Positions 7,966 through 17,556 of a stretch of 64,000 nt of DNA are shown here, one piece after another; the stretch's first letter is position 1; each line of letters begins with the position of its first letter. The position numbers and the translations under genes were made by a program. The notes below the pieces were generated by a model. The model did not search any database, had not been told where the DNA came from, and saw only the letters and a list, made by a program, of their open reading frames with translations. This DNA comes from Portibacter marinus. GTDB taxonomy: Bacteria > Bacteroidota > Bacteroidia > Chitinophagales > Saprospiraceae. The DNA lies in NCBI RefSeq assembly GCF_021533195.1, contig NZ_JAJNKB010000007.1, positions 124,001 through 188,000 of the forward strand, read 5' to 3'.

Positions 7966-9102
7966 ATGATCGAAACATTAAGAAAGCGATTTACGGAATA
8001 TTTTAATGAAGAACCCATCATTTGCAGGGCGCCGGGAAGGGTGAATATAATAGGTGAACATACAGATTATAATGACGGACTGGTTTTGCCATTTCCTATT
8101 GAGAAAGCCATCTATTTTGCTGCTTCTAAAAGGCAGGATCAAGAAATTCATATTCATGCCCTGGATTTAGGAGAAGAAACGGTCATTGACCTCAATAATC
8201 CAACATCCGATCTACAATGGACTCGCTTTTTCATGGGTGCTCTCAGAGTTCTTCGTGAAGATCAGCATTCTATTTGCGGTTTCAATGTTATGATTAATGG
8301 TGACATACCATTTGGTGCAGGAATCTCTTCCAGTTCAGCATTGACCTGTGGGTTTCTATTCACAATCAAGCATTTGTTTGATCTCAATTATTCTAAGAGG
8401 GACATTGTGTTTATGGCAAGCCGAGCTGAAAACGGCACTGGTGTTAATGGCGGTAAGATGGATCAGTTTGCCATCTGTATGGGTGAGGAAAACAAAGCGA
8501 TTTTACTGGATTGCAGAGATTATTCTTACCAGCTAATCGATAGTGAAGTCAAGGGTGCCAAATGGTGTTTATTCAATACAAACGTTGAGCATAATCTTGC
8601 TGAAACAGAATACAATGACCGGAGAGCTGATTGCGAATCAGCCTTGACGGCCATTCAGGAAAGAAATCCCGAAATACATTCGCTAAGGGATTTAAATGAA
8701 GAAAAATTAAATGATTTTATTGACCTAATTAGTAAGACTGAGTTTGATCGATTGACGCATGTGATCAATGAAAATAATAGAGTGCTGGCTATGGTCAAGG
8801 CGCTGACCGAAACCAATCTTCATATGGCAGGGGAATTGCTTTTTGAATCTCACCAAAGTTTGTCTGAATTATATGAAGTGAGTTGTGAAGAATTGGATTT
8901 TATTGTCGAAAATCTAAAGAAGAGAGAAGACTGTATTGGTGCTAGAATGATGGGCGGCGGATTTGGAGGAAGTGTCATTGCCTTGCTGAAAGATCACGCA
9001 GAAGATTTTGAAGATCTGGAGTCCCGGTATTTAGATAGTTTTAATTTGCAAATGGATATCATCCCTGTGAGAAGCAAAAATGGGATCTCTATTCTGACTT
9101 AA
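7966..9102 (+). CDS. galK: Galactokinase
   Basis: A 378-residue GHMP kinase of normal length. The galactokinase signature GRVNIIGEHTDYNDG is at 24-38, the phosphate-binding GAGISSSSAL loop at 117-126, and the C-terminal GHMP motif MMGGGFGGSVIAL near 327-339. It phosphorylates galactose at C1 with ATP in the first step of the Leloir pathway, in the cytoplasm. No galT or galE is adjacent. It is flanked downstream by a non-coding tandem repeat. The identity is firm. Confidence 0.95.
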   Translation: MIETLRKRFTEYFNEEPIICRAPGRVNIIGEHTDYNDGLVLPFPIEKAIYFAASKRQDQEIHIHALDLGEETVIDLNNPTSDLQWTRFFMGALRVLREDQHSICGFNVMINGDIPFGAGISSSSALTCGFLFTIKHLFDLNYSKRDIVFMASRAENGTGVNGGKMDQFAICMGEENKAILLDCRDYSYQLIDSEVKGAKWCLFNTNVEHNLAETEYNDRRADCESALTAIQERNPEIHSLRDLNEEKLNDFIDLISKTEFDRLTHVINENNRVLAMVKALTETNLHMAGELLFESHQSLSELYEVSCEELDFIVENLKKREDCIGARMMGGGFGGSVIALLKDHAEDFEDLESRYLDSFNLQMDIIPVRSKNGISILT

Positions 9103-9150
9103 TTTTCCTAGAATGGGTTCTTGGAGAGTAGATGTGAAGCAAGGTTAGTG

Positions 9151-9322
9151 GCTCGGGCTGAAGCACGAGGTCCTGTGGAGCATGTTTCAAGAATGAGTTT
9201 AGCTCGGGCTGAATCACGAGGTCCTGTGGACCATGTTTCAAGAATGAGTTTAGCTCGGGCTGAAGCACGAGGTCCTGTGTAGCATGTTTCAAGAATGGGT
9301 TTAGCTTGGGATGAAGCAAGAG
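9151..9322. repeat. 51-bp tandem repeat array between convergent genes
   Basis: Three full units starting at 9151, 9202 and 9253, plus a degenerate fourth from 9304, each beginning GCTCGGGCTGAAGCACGAGG. The period of 51 is a multiple of three, so frames stay open across it; a minus-strand frame (9089-9319) would encode a 17-residue repeat, but it lacks family resemblance and is probably a by-product. The array lies between the ends of galK and the DUF5916 gene, where it could act as a termination or repetitive element. Confidence 0.85.
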
Positions 9323-9349
9323 GCCTTTTATGAGGTCCTAAGAATTCGC

Positions 9350-11563
9350 CTAGATGTTAAGCCAATAGGTCACTTTCGCTACCAAAGAACGATTCCGTAT
9401 CTGGGTAATAAACCGATCAGCAGGATCATCCGTGATGTCCGTAAAGTAATTATCTGTGTATACGATATAAAGATCGGAAACCGGTGCGAAACGCCATTGC
9501 AACCTTGCATTGACATTCATATTTGTGATCTGCGAATTGTATTGTACGACCGTCGTTAGAAATAGCGCCTTGTTGAATGAGATGTCTAATCTGGGTCCTA
9601 AAAGCACCGTTCTTTTCGCTTCTTTCAAATGGTCCTGTTCAAAATGGTTGTAGCTGTAGGACAAACTAAACTGGCCGTAAGGTTGATAACGATATGATGC
9701 AAATCCCCTCAGTCCATAGCGAGTCCCATTGAAATATTGACCAAAATTAGGACTCAATGAAAAAGAGAAATCCAGATTTCGATTCGATCGGTAAGATAAT
9801 TCGTACGCCGTATAATTATAATCTGTATTGGAAGATAACTTTTCAGATCCAGTACCTGTAGGGTCAAAATCTCCCAATAGGTACACATAAGTATTCGTAA
9901 CTTCTACTCCAATTTCTGAATTATTATTGAATTCTACCTGGTATTCAAACTGTAATTCACGGTCAGTATTTCCGACTCCTATAAAATTAAAATAAGTCCA
10001 TTCCAAAGAAGGACCATGTTGATTGACAAATCCATTGGTTGGATAAAAATTAAGCCCGGCACTCGGACTGAATCTTAAAAAATTTTGCCTTCTGACAAAT
10101 CCTACTTGAGCATCATATCCTTCTCCAACGTATTGCTGATCGGCTTGAACGAAAAACATTCTCTTGTTGTACCTCAATGAAGTGCCCTGAGCCCATGGAT
10201 TTGGCAAACCCTCCTCAGAAATGGAGCGATGCAAGAAAGCCTTTCCTGTCCAGGTATTATCATCTGTGGCCAGATTGTAATCCAGTCCTAAAACACGATT
10301 GTATCGGTCATTATTGGAACTCGCATCCACCTCACCAAAAGCTTGTTTATTGACAAAAATGAAACCTATGTTAGATCGCGTATAGATTTTCTTCTGAATG
10401 GAGAAAATAGAATAATTGTAGTCAGGCAAACCATTCACCGGATCGGCAGCAGTTTGCATGGACAACAAACCCAACCGCACGTCCTCATTTAATTTACCGC
10501 TTAACCTTGCACCCGCATAAATGGTATTTTGGATAGCATTACCAGTGGTGGTATCTCGACTCACCCCAATCCTCCTTGAAAAAAATGGATTGATTCTCGG
10601 CGTACCAAATCCCCCAAACAAATCTGCATTTTCCAGAAAAAACTGTCTTCTTTCCGGAAAAAAGATCTCAAAACGATCCACATTGGTCACCTGCTCATCA
10701 ACTTCGACTTGTGAAAAGTCAGGATTGAAGGTCAAATCTAGATTCAAACTCGGTGTAACGGCAATCTTAGCATCTCCTCCGAAATTATAGGTAAAATTAG
10801 CCGGAGAATTTTTTTCATAGTTTTTAGAATGTCCTGCGGTGACATAAGGAATGATGGCATTACCACCACCTTTAGGTCTTACTGGCGGCTGATCCCAGAG
10901 CATCTCTCCCATAAATGCCAGGTTGAAGATCCACTGGTTTCGCGGTATCTGGTTCCAGGTACTTTGTTCATTAGCCTGTGTATCAAACCGATATGAATTA
11001 AAACTCCATTTGTCTACACCCGGATTAAATCTTAGGATATTTAGAGGAATTTCCATCTCAGCAGTCCAGTAATCATCGAAAATCTTGGCATTGCATTTCC
11101 ACTTACTGTCCCAGGCCACTGAAAAGTTGTCAATATCTTCACCACCTCCAGCCACCAATCCTTCTCGTTGAACACCAAAGGGATTGGTACCAAATAAAAA
11201 AGCATTGATTCTGTCATTAAATGGATCGATCATGATGGTTATGTTATCATTGCCTCCAGCCCTGAAGTCACGCTTTAAGGTAGGAACCACATAGTCTTTT
11301 CCAGATGAGTAGCACTTGAAACCTATATATAGGTTTTTGTCATCATAAAGAAAATAGATCTCTGATTGATTCTCTGCCAAAACAGAGTCAGATGGAAAAT
11401 ATTGCCAGAAATCAGAAGCAGGTTTAGACAATTGCCATACCTCCTCTTCCAGTGCACCATCTAAGGTGATCGGCTGGTCGATAACAGCTACAGTGGCAGA
11501 CTTTTGAGCATTCAGCTGATAACAGGCAAAAAAAAGTACTAGTAAGAGACAGTTCCGTTTCAT
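9350..11563 (-). CDS. CBM9-like/DUF5916 outer-membrane protein
   Basis: A 737-residue exported protein. A signal peptide (to about residue 19, ending QLNAQ) is followed by a CBM9/DOMON-like domain (about 25-230; ITLDGALEEEVWQ and EIYFLYDDKNLYIGFKC are typical). The remainder is rich in alternating aromatic strands and ends like an outer-membrane beta-barrel, matching the DUF5916 architecture common in Cytophagales and Flavobacteria. The glycine/aromatic-rich block PERRQFFLENADLFGG is the family hallmark. Function is unknown; carbohydrate or ligand binding at the cell surface is a guess from the CBM9 fold. Confidence 0.82.
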   Translation of the reverse strand: MKRNCLLLVLFFACYQLNAQKSATVAVIDQPITLDGALEEEVWQLSKPASDFWQYFPSDSVLAENQSEIYFLYDDKNLYIGFKCYSSGKDYVVPTLKRDFRAGGNDNITIMIDPFNDRINAFLFGTNPFGVQREGLVAGGGEDIDNFSVAWDSKWKCNAKIFDDYWTAEMEIPLNILRFNPGVDKWSFNSYRFDTQANEQSTWNQIPRNQWIFNLAFMGEMLWDQPPVRPKGGGNAIIPYVTAGHSKNYEKNSPANFTYNFGGDAKIAVTPSLNLDLTFNPDFSQVEVDEQVTNVDRFEIFFPERRQFFLENADLFGGFGTPRINPFFSRRIGVSRDTTTGNAIQNTIYAGARLSGKLNEDVRLGLLSMQTAADPVNGLPDYNYSIFSIQKKIYTRSNIGFIFVNKQAFGEVDASSNNDRYNRVLGLDYNLATDDNTWTGKAFLHRSISEEGLPNPWAQGTSLRYNKRMFFVQADQQYVGEGYDAQVGFVRRQNFLRFSPSAGLNFYPTNGFVNQHGPSLEWTYFNFIGVGNTDRELQFEYQVEFNNNSEIGVEVTNTYVYLLGDFDPTGTGSEKLSSNTDYNYTAYELSYRSNRNLDFSFSLSPNFGQYFNGTRYGLRGFASYRYQPYGQFSLSYSYNHFEQDHLKEAKRTVLLGPRLDISFNKALFLTTVVQYNSQITNMNVNARLQWRFAPVSDLYIVYTDNYFTDITDDPADRFITQIRNRSLVAKVTYWLNI

Positions 11564-11633
11564 CGATCAATAAAAAGCAGCAAAAAATTTAGTAGTCGGC
11601 AATGATACAAAATTTTTGAGTAGCAAATCTTAA

Positions 11634-12053
11634 CTAGATGTTAATCCTGTAACTGTAGCTCTTTTCTTTTTCCTTAGGAGACGTCACAGTATACGCGTAG
11701 GTAATTTGACCAGTATTTTGGTCTGATGTTTTCTTCAATCTGAAATGTATATTCAGTTGTTTCTTAAAACCAACTTTCAGCTTATGAGTCTTGGGTACTG
11801 TATATTCAAGCAATCGTGCAATTCGAACCGCTTCTTCATCACAACCATGCCCAATTCCCGAGAGCACTTTTACTTGATGCACTTTCCCCTCATGATCGAT
11901 GTTAAATTTTAATTTAACAGTACCTTCGATACCTTTTTCTTTCGCTTCAGTGGGATACTGCATGTGCTTTCCAATGAACTTTCTAAGTGCCTCGGTACCT
12001 CCTTCGTAATAGGCCCGGTAAACAAAATCTTTTTCTTTTTTTTCTCTAGACAT
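11634..12053 (-). CDS. TonB C-terminal domain protein without membrane anchor
   Basis: A 139-residue protein with a TonB C-terminal domain at about 18-108: MQYPTEAKEKGIEGTVKLKF, then VLSGIGHGCDEEAVRIARLL. Unlike energy-transducing TonB it has no signal peptide, no transmembrane helix and no proline-rich spanner; the start MSREKKEKDF is charged. It overlaps the end of parC by 8 bases and is probably co-transcribed with it. Either it is a cytoplasmic domain relative with another job, or the anchor lies in a partner protein. The domain is clear; the role is not. Confidence 0.75.
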   Translation of the reverse strand: MSREKKEKDFVYRAYYEGGTEALRKFIGKHMQYPTEAKEKGIEGTVKLKFNIDHEGKVHQVKVLSGIGHGCDEEAVRIARLLEYTVPKTHKLKVGFKKQLNIHFRLKKTSDQNTGQITYAYTVTSPKEKEKSYSYRINI

Positions 12054-14709
12054 CGAATTCTATCGTATCACCAGCTCCCAAATTTTCCTTTTTATCTGTA
12101 TTTCCAAAGAGGTCCTTTTGAATTGGTTTGTCATTTTCATACTGCTCTTCTGAATCATCCACCTCTTCTTCAATTTCAGGAGAGACATCTTTAACACTCA
12201 AAATCTTAAATTCTCCAAGTTTGTTGCCAATGGCTTTCCAACCCTTCACGTCAATAAACTCAGGAATCAACAACTCTTCCGTGTGCTTTTCTTTGTCTTC
12301 CTTGTAGGTGTACTGTACAGTAGCGCTCGGATGCGTACTAACGAAATAAAGCTTTGAAGATCGATGTTCTGTCAGAAAATTAAATCTTGTGGCTAATGTT
12401 GATGTCTCAACCTCGAACCTTTTGACCATCGTCCATCCTTTTTCACCTTCATAATACACCACATTGACAATCGCATCTGGATCAAATTTTTCGATTTTAT
12501 CCAACTCTTTTACTTCATATCTCACCATGTCATCAGCCTCTCTCAATTCATAGGACCCATCTTTGAAAAATGCGATGATTAAATCCCCTGTGTCGTATTT
12601 GCCTAGGTAAATTCCACGCTCTTCCTTGTTCAGCCTGCCACTGACCTCATCCATCCAGAATTGCTGTGCTCCCAATGAAGACTTCCCAACCTCCAATTGC
12701 GTCACTTTCTTTACCGGATATTTGGTTACAATATTTCCTCCGGCTCCACGCCCTTTAATGGCAATTTCCGCAAAGTCAAAATCGAAAACCTTTTTTTTTG
12801 CCTTGCAACCCGGAGAAAGCTGGATCTGGACCGTTTCTGTTTCACCGTTGGGATTGCTGGTAAAATAAAGCACTTTTGAACCCGGAGCTTTCTTAGTCAG
12901 ATCATAAGACTTATCTCGTGTGATACTATTGACCTGGAAACGCTTGGCCATGGTACGTCCGGTCTTCGCATCTACATATAGTAAGTTATAGGTGGTCCGG
13001 TCATCCCCCTTTTTCCATACTGCAGTGTGAATGATGTCTTTTCCAACAAACACTTTATCTGCGATTCTGGAAACCTGGAAGGTGCCGTCTTTTTTGAAAG
13101 CGATAATGTCATCAATATCTGAACACGGACCGATGTATTCATCTTTCTTCAGACCTGTGCCAATGAAGCCTTCCTTAAAATTGGCATAAAGCTTGGCATT
13201 ATTAGCGACAACCTGTCGGGCCTCTATTGACTCTAAAGTCGTAATTTCTGTCTTGCGTTCCTGACCCTTGCCGTATTTCTCCAATAACCTTTCAAAATAG
13301 GCAATGGCATACTCCGTCAGGGTTGCCAGGTGATGTTTGACCTCTGCAAGTTCTTCGTTGATTTTAGCGATGATCTCATCTGCCTTGAATGAATTAAATT
13401 TTGAGATCCTCTTAATCCTAATTTCTGTCAATCTCAGGATGTCTTCTTCCGTCACATCTCTTGCCAGTTCTATTTTACCTTTCGGATCCACACCCTTCAT
13501 TCCAGGTGTGATGATGTATTTCTTAAGTCCTTTGTCAATGGCCTCTATGACTTCTTCCCACGTTTCGCACTCCTCGATATCGCGATAAATACGATTTTCA
13601 ATAAAAATCTTTTCAAGGCTTGCAAAATGCCATTTCTCTTCGAGCTCACCTTTTCTGATCTCCAGTTCCTGTCTTAGCAGGTCCTTGGTATTCATGGTAG
13701 AAGTTTCCAGAATTTCTTCCACCGTCAGAAAGTGTGGCTTGTTGTCGATGATGACACATGCATTGGGAGAAATACTGATCTCACAATTGGTAAAGGCATA
13801 GAGTGCATCCATCGTCACTTCCGGTGAAACACCCGAGGCGAGTTCGATCAGTACTTCAACATCCTTGGCAGTATTATCGACCACTTTCTTGATCTTGATC
13901 TTGCCTTTGTCATTGGCTTTGATGATGCTATCGATCAGTGATGAGGTAGTCGTTGCATATGGCAATTCTTTAACGGCCAGAAAGTTCTTGTCGACAATTT
14001 CTATTTTAGAACGGACCTTCACTTTTCCTCCCCGCTTTCCTCCGTTATATTCACTAACATCTATGGATCCACCAGTATCGAAATCAGGATAAATTTTGAC
14101 TTTTTTTCCCTGAAGTATTTTGATAGAGGCTTTAATCAGTTCATTAAAGTTGTGAGGCAAGATTTTGGTAGAAAGCCCGACCGCTATTCCGTCGGCTCCC
14201 TGGCTTAATAGCAATGGAAATTTGACCGGCAGATTGATGGGTTCCTTATTTCTGCCATCATAACTGAGTTGCCACTCTGTGGTCTGCGCATTAAAGCCGA
14301 CCTCCAGTGCAAATTTGGTTAGCCGGGCTTCAATATATCTGGGCGCGGCTGCAGAATCACCTGTTCGCGTGTCTCCCCAGTTGCCCTGGCAATCAATCAT
14401 CAGATCTTTCTGTCCCAGTTTTACCAGTGCATCACCGATGGCTGCATCTCCGTGTGGATGATACTGCATGGTATGACCGATCAGGTTCGCTACTTTATGA
14501 TATCGACCATCATCCTTTTCCTTCATGCTGTACAGAATTCTTCTCTGCACCGGCTTCAGGCCATCCAGTATTGTTGGGATCGCTCTTTCCAGGATTACGT
14601 AAGAAGCATAATCCAGAAAGTAGTCTTCGTACATTCCTGAAAGTGAAATTATATTATCGTCGGAATTTGCTTCTCCGTTGCTAAGCTCATTGTTCTTATC
14701 TTCTGCCAT
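12046..14709 (-). CDS. parC: DNA topoisomerase IV subunit A
   Basis: An 887-residue type IIA topoisomerase A subunit. The N-terminal breakage-reunion domain has LERAIPTILDGLKPVQRRIL, YHPHGDAAIGDALV and the active tyrosine (Tyr125) in AAPRYIEARLTKFA. The C-terminal half is a beta-pinwheel with degenerate blades, and the tail is acidic. It relaxes and decatenates DNA with ParE. ParC rather than GyrA is favoured by the divergent C-terminal region, which lacks a clear GyrA-box, and by the shorter N-terminal QRR..YSM context typical of Bacteroidota ParC. parE is not in the window. Confidence 0.88.
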   Translation of the reverse strand: MAEDKNNELSNGEANSDDNIISLSGMYEDYFLDYASYVILERAIPTILDGLKPVQRRILYSMKEKDDGRYHKVANLIGHTMQYHPHGDAAIGDALVKLGQKDLMIDCQGNWGDTRTGDSAAAPRYIEARLTKFALEVGFNAQTTEWQLSYDGRNKEPINLPVKFPLLLSQGADGIAVGLSTKILPHNFNELIKASIKILQGKKVKIYPDFDTGGSIDVSEYNGGKRGGKVKVRSKIEIVDKNFLAVKELPYATTTSSLIDSIIKANDKGKIKIKKVVDNTAKDVEVLIELASGVSPEVTMDALYAFTNCEISISPNACVIIDNKPHFLTVEEILETSTMNTKDLLRQELEIRKGELEEKWHFASLEKIFIENRIYRDIEECETWEEVIEAIDKGLKKYIITPGMKGVDPKGKIELARDVTEEDILRLTEIRIKRISKFNSFKADEIIAKINEELAEVKHHLATLTEYAIAYFERLLEKYGKGQERKTEITTLESIEARQVVANNAKLYANFKEGFIGTGLKKDEYIGPCSDIDDIIAFKKDGTFQVSRIADKVFVGKDIIHTAVWKKGDDRTTYNLLYVDAKTGRTMAKRFQVNSITRDKSYDLTKKAPGSKVLYFTSNPNGETETVQIQLSPGCKAKKKVFDFDFAEIAIKGRGAGGNIVTKYPVKKVTQLEVGKSSLGAQQFWMDEVSGRLNKEERGIYLGKYDTGDLIIAFFKDGSYELREADDMVRYEVKELDKIEKFDPDAIVNVVYYEGEKGWTMVKRFEVETSTLATRFNFLTEHRSSKLYFVSTHPSATVQYTYKEDKEKHTEELLIPEFIDVKGWKAIGNKLGEFKILSVKDVSPEIEEEVDDSEEQYENDKPIQKDLFGNTDKKENLGAGDTIEFDV

Positions 14710-15131
14710 ACTTATTTTCTACAAGGTGCAAAAATAGCTTATATAGTTTAGAGTTTAAAGTTTATGGATTAGAGAATGTACTAATATGAGTGGGTTTAGG
14801 GGCTTACCCTCCGGGTCCCTATGTTCCAGGCTCGCCATTAGGCTCGTCCCTTCGGGAGGCGCTGTCTATATTGATGAGGATCATAAGGTGAGAATGGACC
14901 CCTAAACACCTCAGGGTAAACTTTAAAAATCTGTACGAGACTGCGCCCCTTGCACAGCGGTAAGCCATTGAAAAAATATCCATTTCTGATCGTAATAATG
15001 CCTATTTTAAAATTAATGCACAACCTGGAATAGGGGAGTTTCTTATTTATACCTTGAGTCGAATTTTAAAATAAGTGCGAGAATTCAATCGATAAAAGGA
15101 TTTTATTTACAAAAACGATTACTTTCAATTT
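14710..15131. other. Intergenic region between divergent parC and amidase genes
   Basis: Presumed promoters of both genes lie here. The middle (about 14790-14960) is unusually GC-rich with short inverted elements such as CCCTCCGGGTCCC and CGTCCCTTCGGGAGGCG, which looks like a dispersed palindromic repeat rather than a gene. A 61-codon minus-strand frame (14838-15023) spans it and shows no family resemblance. Confidence 0.45.
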
Positions 15132-16781
15132 ATGAATAGAATTGTTGCCCTGCTACTCATCGTTTTTACGTTAAGTGCTTGCCTTTCGACCAAACATGCT
15201 TTTACCAAAAGTGATGTCAAATCCGCCCAGAAAGTGATAGGTCTGGAATTTAGTAACGAGCGAATAGATACCATGTACAGTTATCTGGAGCGTAATCTGG
15301 AAGGCTATGACACGATGAGAAATTACCGTTTAGAAAATGACGTCATGCCAGCGATATTGTTTGATCCCTTGCCCTTCGGTTTCAAGCTTCCGGAGGGACC
15401 TGCCTGTATTTACGAACCAACCAAGCTTGTGTCAGAAATGCCTGACGACGACCAACTGGCTTTTATGACCATTGCTGAGCAGGCTTCCTTGATTAAATCC
15501 GGAAAACTGTCATCAGAGCATCTTACCCGTATATACCTGGGTCGTATCAAAAAGTACGATCCCACATTGAAAGCAGTCATCACTTTAATGGAAGAAGAAG
15601 CTTTGGAAAGAGCGAGGAAAGCTGATCAAGAAATTAGAAATGGCCTATATAAAGGACCTTTACATGGTATTCCATATGGGCTTAAAGACTTGGTTGCGGT
15701 AAAAGGTTATCCCACCACCTGGGGCGCCATGCCCTATAAGGATCAGCAAATCGATGAAACGGCAACAATTGTTAAGAAGTTGGAAGAAGCTGGTGCAATA
15801 TTAATTGCAAAGCTAACGTCGGGAGCATTAGCTAGAGGGGATGTTTGGTTCGGAGGTAAGACTGTCAGCCCCTGGGATACACTTAAAGGAGCCAGTGGTT
15901 CTTCAGCAGGATCGGGTTCTGCTACAGCTGCCGGATTGGTCTCTTTTTCCATTGGCACAGAAACCCTGGGATCCATTACCTCACCCAGTACGAGAAATGG
16001 GGTTACAGGTTTGAGACCAACCTATGGAAGAGTAAGTAGAACTGGCGTGATGCCATTGTCCTGGTCTATGGATAAGGTTGGTCCGATATGCAGAAGTGCA
16101 GAAGATTGTATTCTTGTATTTCAAGAAATTCAGGGTGTCGATCCGATGGATCCCACTTTGTATGATGTACCATTTTGCTATGACGAAGACCTGGATTTAA
16201 GCCAGCTGAAAATCGGATATCTGGACAGCCTATTTGTTAGGGATACTTCTCAGGCGATGAGGGTGGTGAGGAAGGCTGTGGATTCTCTAACTTTGCTGGG
16301 GTTGACTTTTATTTCTGATTCTCTTCCGGGAGAATTTCCATTCAGATCATTCGATGTGATACTAAGAGCAGAGGCCGGGGCATTCTTTGACGAATTGGTC
16401 AGAAGTGGCCAGGTAGACTTAATGGTGGAGCAAAGCAAAAGATCCCGAGCTAACTCACTAAGACAAAGTCGGTTCATACCTGCCGTTGAATACCTTCAAG
16501 CCAACAGGCATCGAAAGGTTTTGATCGAAAAAATGCACGAATTTATGTCGCGGTATGATGTGGTTGTTTCCCCCACTTTTGGAGGCAGTCAATTAGTGAT
16601 TACGAATCTGACAGGACATCCGGTGATCACTTTTCCTACGGGATTAGATAAAGAAGGTCACCCTACCAGTCTTACTTTAATCGGAAATCTGTTCGAAGAA
16701 GCTAAGATTCTAAAGGTGGCAAAAGCTTTTCAGGAAGCGACCAGTTACGATGAAATGCATCCGCCGATGTTTGCGAATTGA
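15132..16781 (+). CDS. Amidase-signature lipoprotein
   Basis: A 549-residue protein with a lipoprotein signal (VFTLSAC, Cys17), so it is predicted to be membrane-attached outside the cytoplasm, unlike GatA. The amidase-signature triad is complete: the lysine in HGIPYGLKDLVAV near 183, the cis-serine in GASGSSAGSGSATAAG near 252-262, and the nucleophile in TETLGSITSPS near 275-285. Family members hydrolyse amides of amino acids, peptides or xenobiotics. It lacks the glutaminase partners gatB and gatC nearby. It is monocistronic. The fold and active site are firm, the substrate unknown. Confidence 0.88.
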   Translation: MNRIVALLLIVFTLSACLSTKHAFTKSDVKSAQKVIGLEFSNERIDTMYSYLERNLEGYDTMRNYRLENDVMPAILFDPLPFGFKLPEGPACIYEPTKLVSEMPDDDQLAFMTIAEQASLIKSGKLSSEHLTRIYLGRIKKYDPTLKAVITLMEEEALERARKADQEIRNGLYKGPLHGIPYGLKDLVAVKGYPTTWGAMPYKDQQIDETATIVKKLEEAGAILIAKLTSGALARGDVWFGGKTVSPWDTLKGASGSSAGSGSATAAGLVSFSIGTETLGSITSPSTRNGVTGLRPTYGRVSRTGVMPLSWSMDKVGPICRSAEDCILVFQEIQGVDPMDPTLYDVPFCYDEDLDLSQLKIGYLDSLFVRDTSQAMRVVRKAVDSLTLLGLTFISDSLPGEFPFRSFDVILRAEAGAFFDELVRSGQVDLMVEQSKRSRANSLRQSRFIPAVEYLQANRHRKVLIEKMHEFMSRYDVVVSPTFGGSQLVITNLTGHPVITFPTGLDKEGHPTSLTLIGNLFEEAKILKVAKAFQEATSYDEMHPPMFAN

Positions 16782-16992
16782 ATGAGTTAACAAGTCCTAC
16801 TTAAAAAGGTTTGAGGTATTCATGGATGATATATCCTGACATACCCATAAAAGAAGAGTAAAGTGTAAAGTTAGAGTAAACCTTAACAATTTGTTAAGAC
16901 ATATTTTAAAGAAAGCAGCACCCTTCGTTAAAAAACCGTTATGATCTAGACTTTAATTAAAAAAGATGGAGCTAAATGCATAATTTAGTATC

Positions 16993-17556
16993 ATGGATGT
17001 AACTCTTGATTTACAGCGTAGTGAAGAACATTTCATTCAAGCTTGTGTCCGCAAAGAGAAGTGGGCGCAGAAAAAGTTGTATGAAGATTACTATGGCACC
17101 ATGATGCCTTTATGCATGCGATACACCAATAATAGGGAAGATGCCCTGGATGTGTTGCACGAGGGTTTTATTAAGGTGTTTAAGAATGTCAATAAATACA
17201 AACCTGGAACTTCGTTAAATTCCTGGATTAAGAGAATAATGGTCAATACATCGATTGATTATTATCGAAAAATGTCAAGGAGAAGGACGGAGGACCTGGA
17301 TACTGTTTATGATGCTTCTACCACTGAACCTGATGCGATTAGTGAAATGTCGGCTCAGGAAATTATTGATGCATTGCAACTTTTAACACCTGCTTATCGT
17401 ACAGTTTTCAACCTGTATGTTATCGAAGGTTATCCACATAAGGAAATTGCAAGTATCTTAAGTATTACCGAATCCACCTCCAGATCAAATTTGGTTAAAG
17501 CCAGGACAAAATTAAAAAAGATACTATTGGCGAAGTCCAGGATATATGGAGAATAA
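16993..17556 (+). CDS. ECF-type RNA polymerase sigma factor
   Basis: A 187-residue sigma-70-family factor with region 2 (EDYYGTMMPLCMRYTNNRED through SLNSWIKRIMVNTSIDYYRK) and region 4 (LLTPAYRTVFNLYVIEGYPHKEIASIL then an HTH ending RSNLVKARTKLKKIL), and no region 3 - the ECF layout. It directs RNA polymerase to a stress or envelope regulon. The next gene overlaps by 11 bases and encodes a membrane protein with its N-terminus facing the cytoplasm, a likely anti-sigma partner. No FecR-type anti-sigma or SusC receptor is adjacent, so it is not the usual nutrient-sensing type. Confidence 0.92.
   Translation: MDVTLDLQRSEEHFIQACVRKEKWAQKKLYEDYYGTMMPLCMRYTNNREDALDVLHEGFIKVFKNVNKYKPGTSLNSWIKRIMVNTSIDYYRKMSRRRTEDLDTVYDASTTEPDAISEMSAQEIIDALQLLTPAYRTVFNLYVIEGYPHKEIASILSITESTSRSNLVKARTKLKKILLAKSRIYGE

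Noticed and set aside
9089-9319. Minus-strand frame encoding a 17-residue repeat peptide
   Set aside because: The open frame is an automatic result of the 51-bp repeat period; kept only as a repeat.
9151-9322. Possible CRISPR array
   Set aside because: Units are contiguous tandem repeats without distinct spacers, and no cas genes are present.
14307-14684. 125-codon plus-strand frame inside parC
   Set aside because: It is antisense to the conserved N-terminal catalytic domain of ParC; no independent support.
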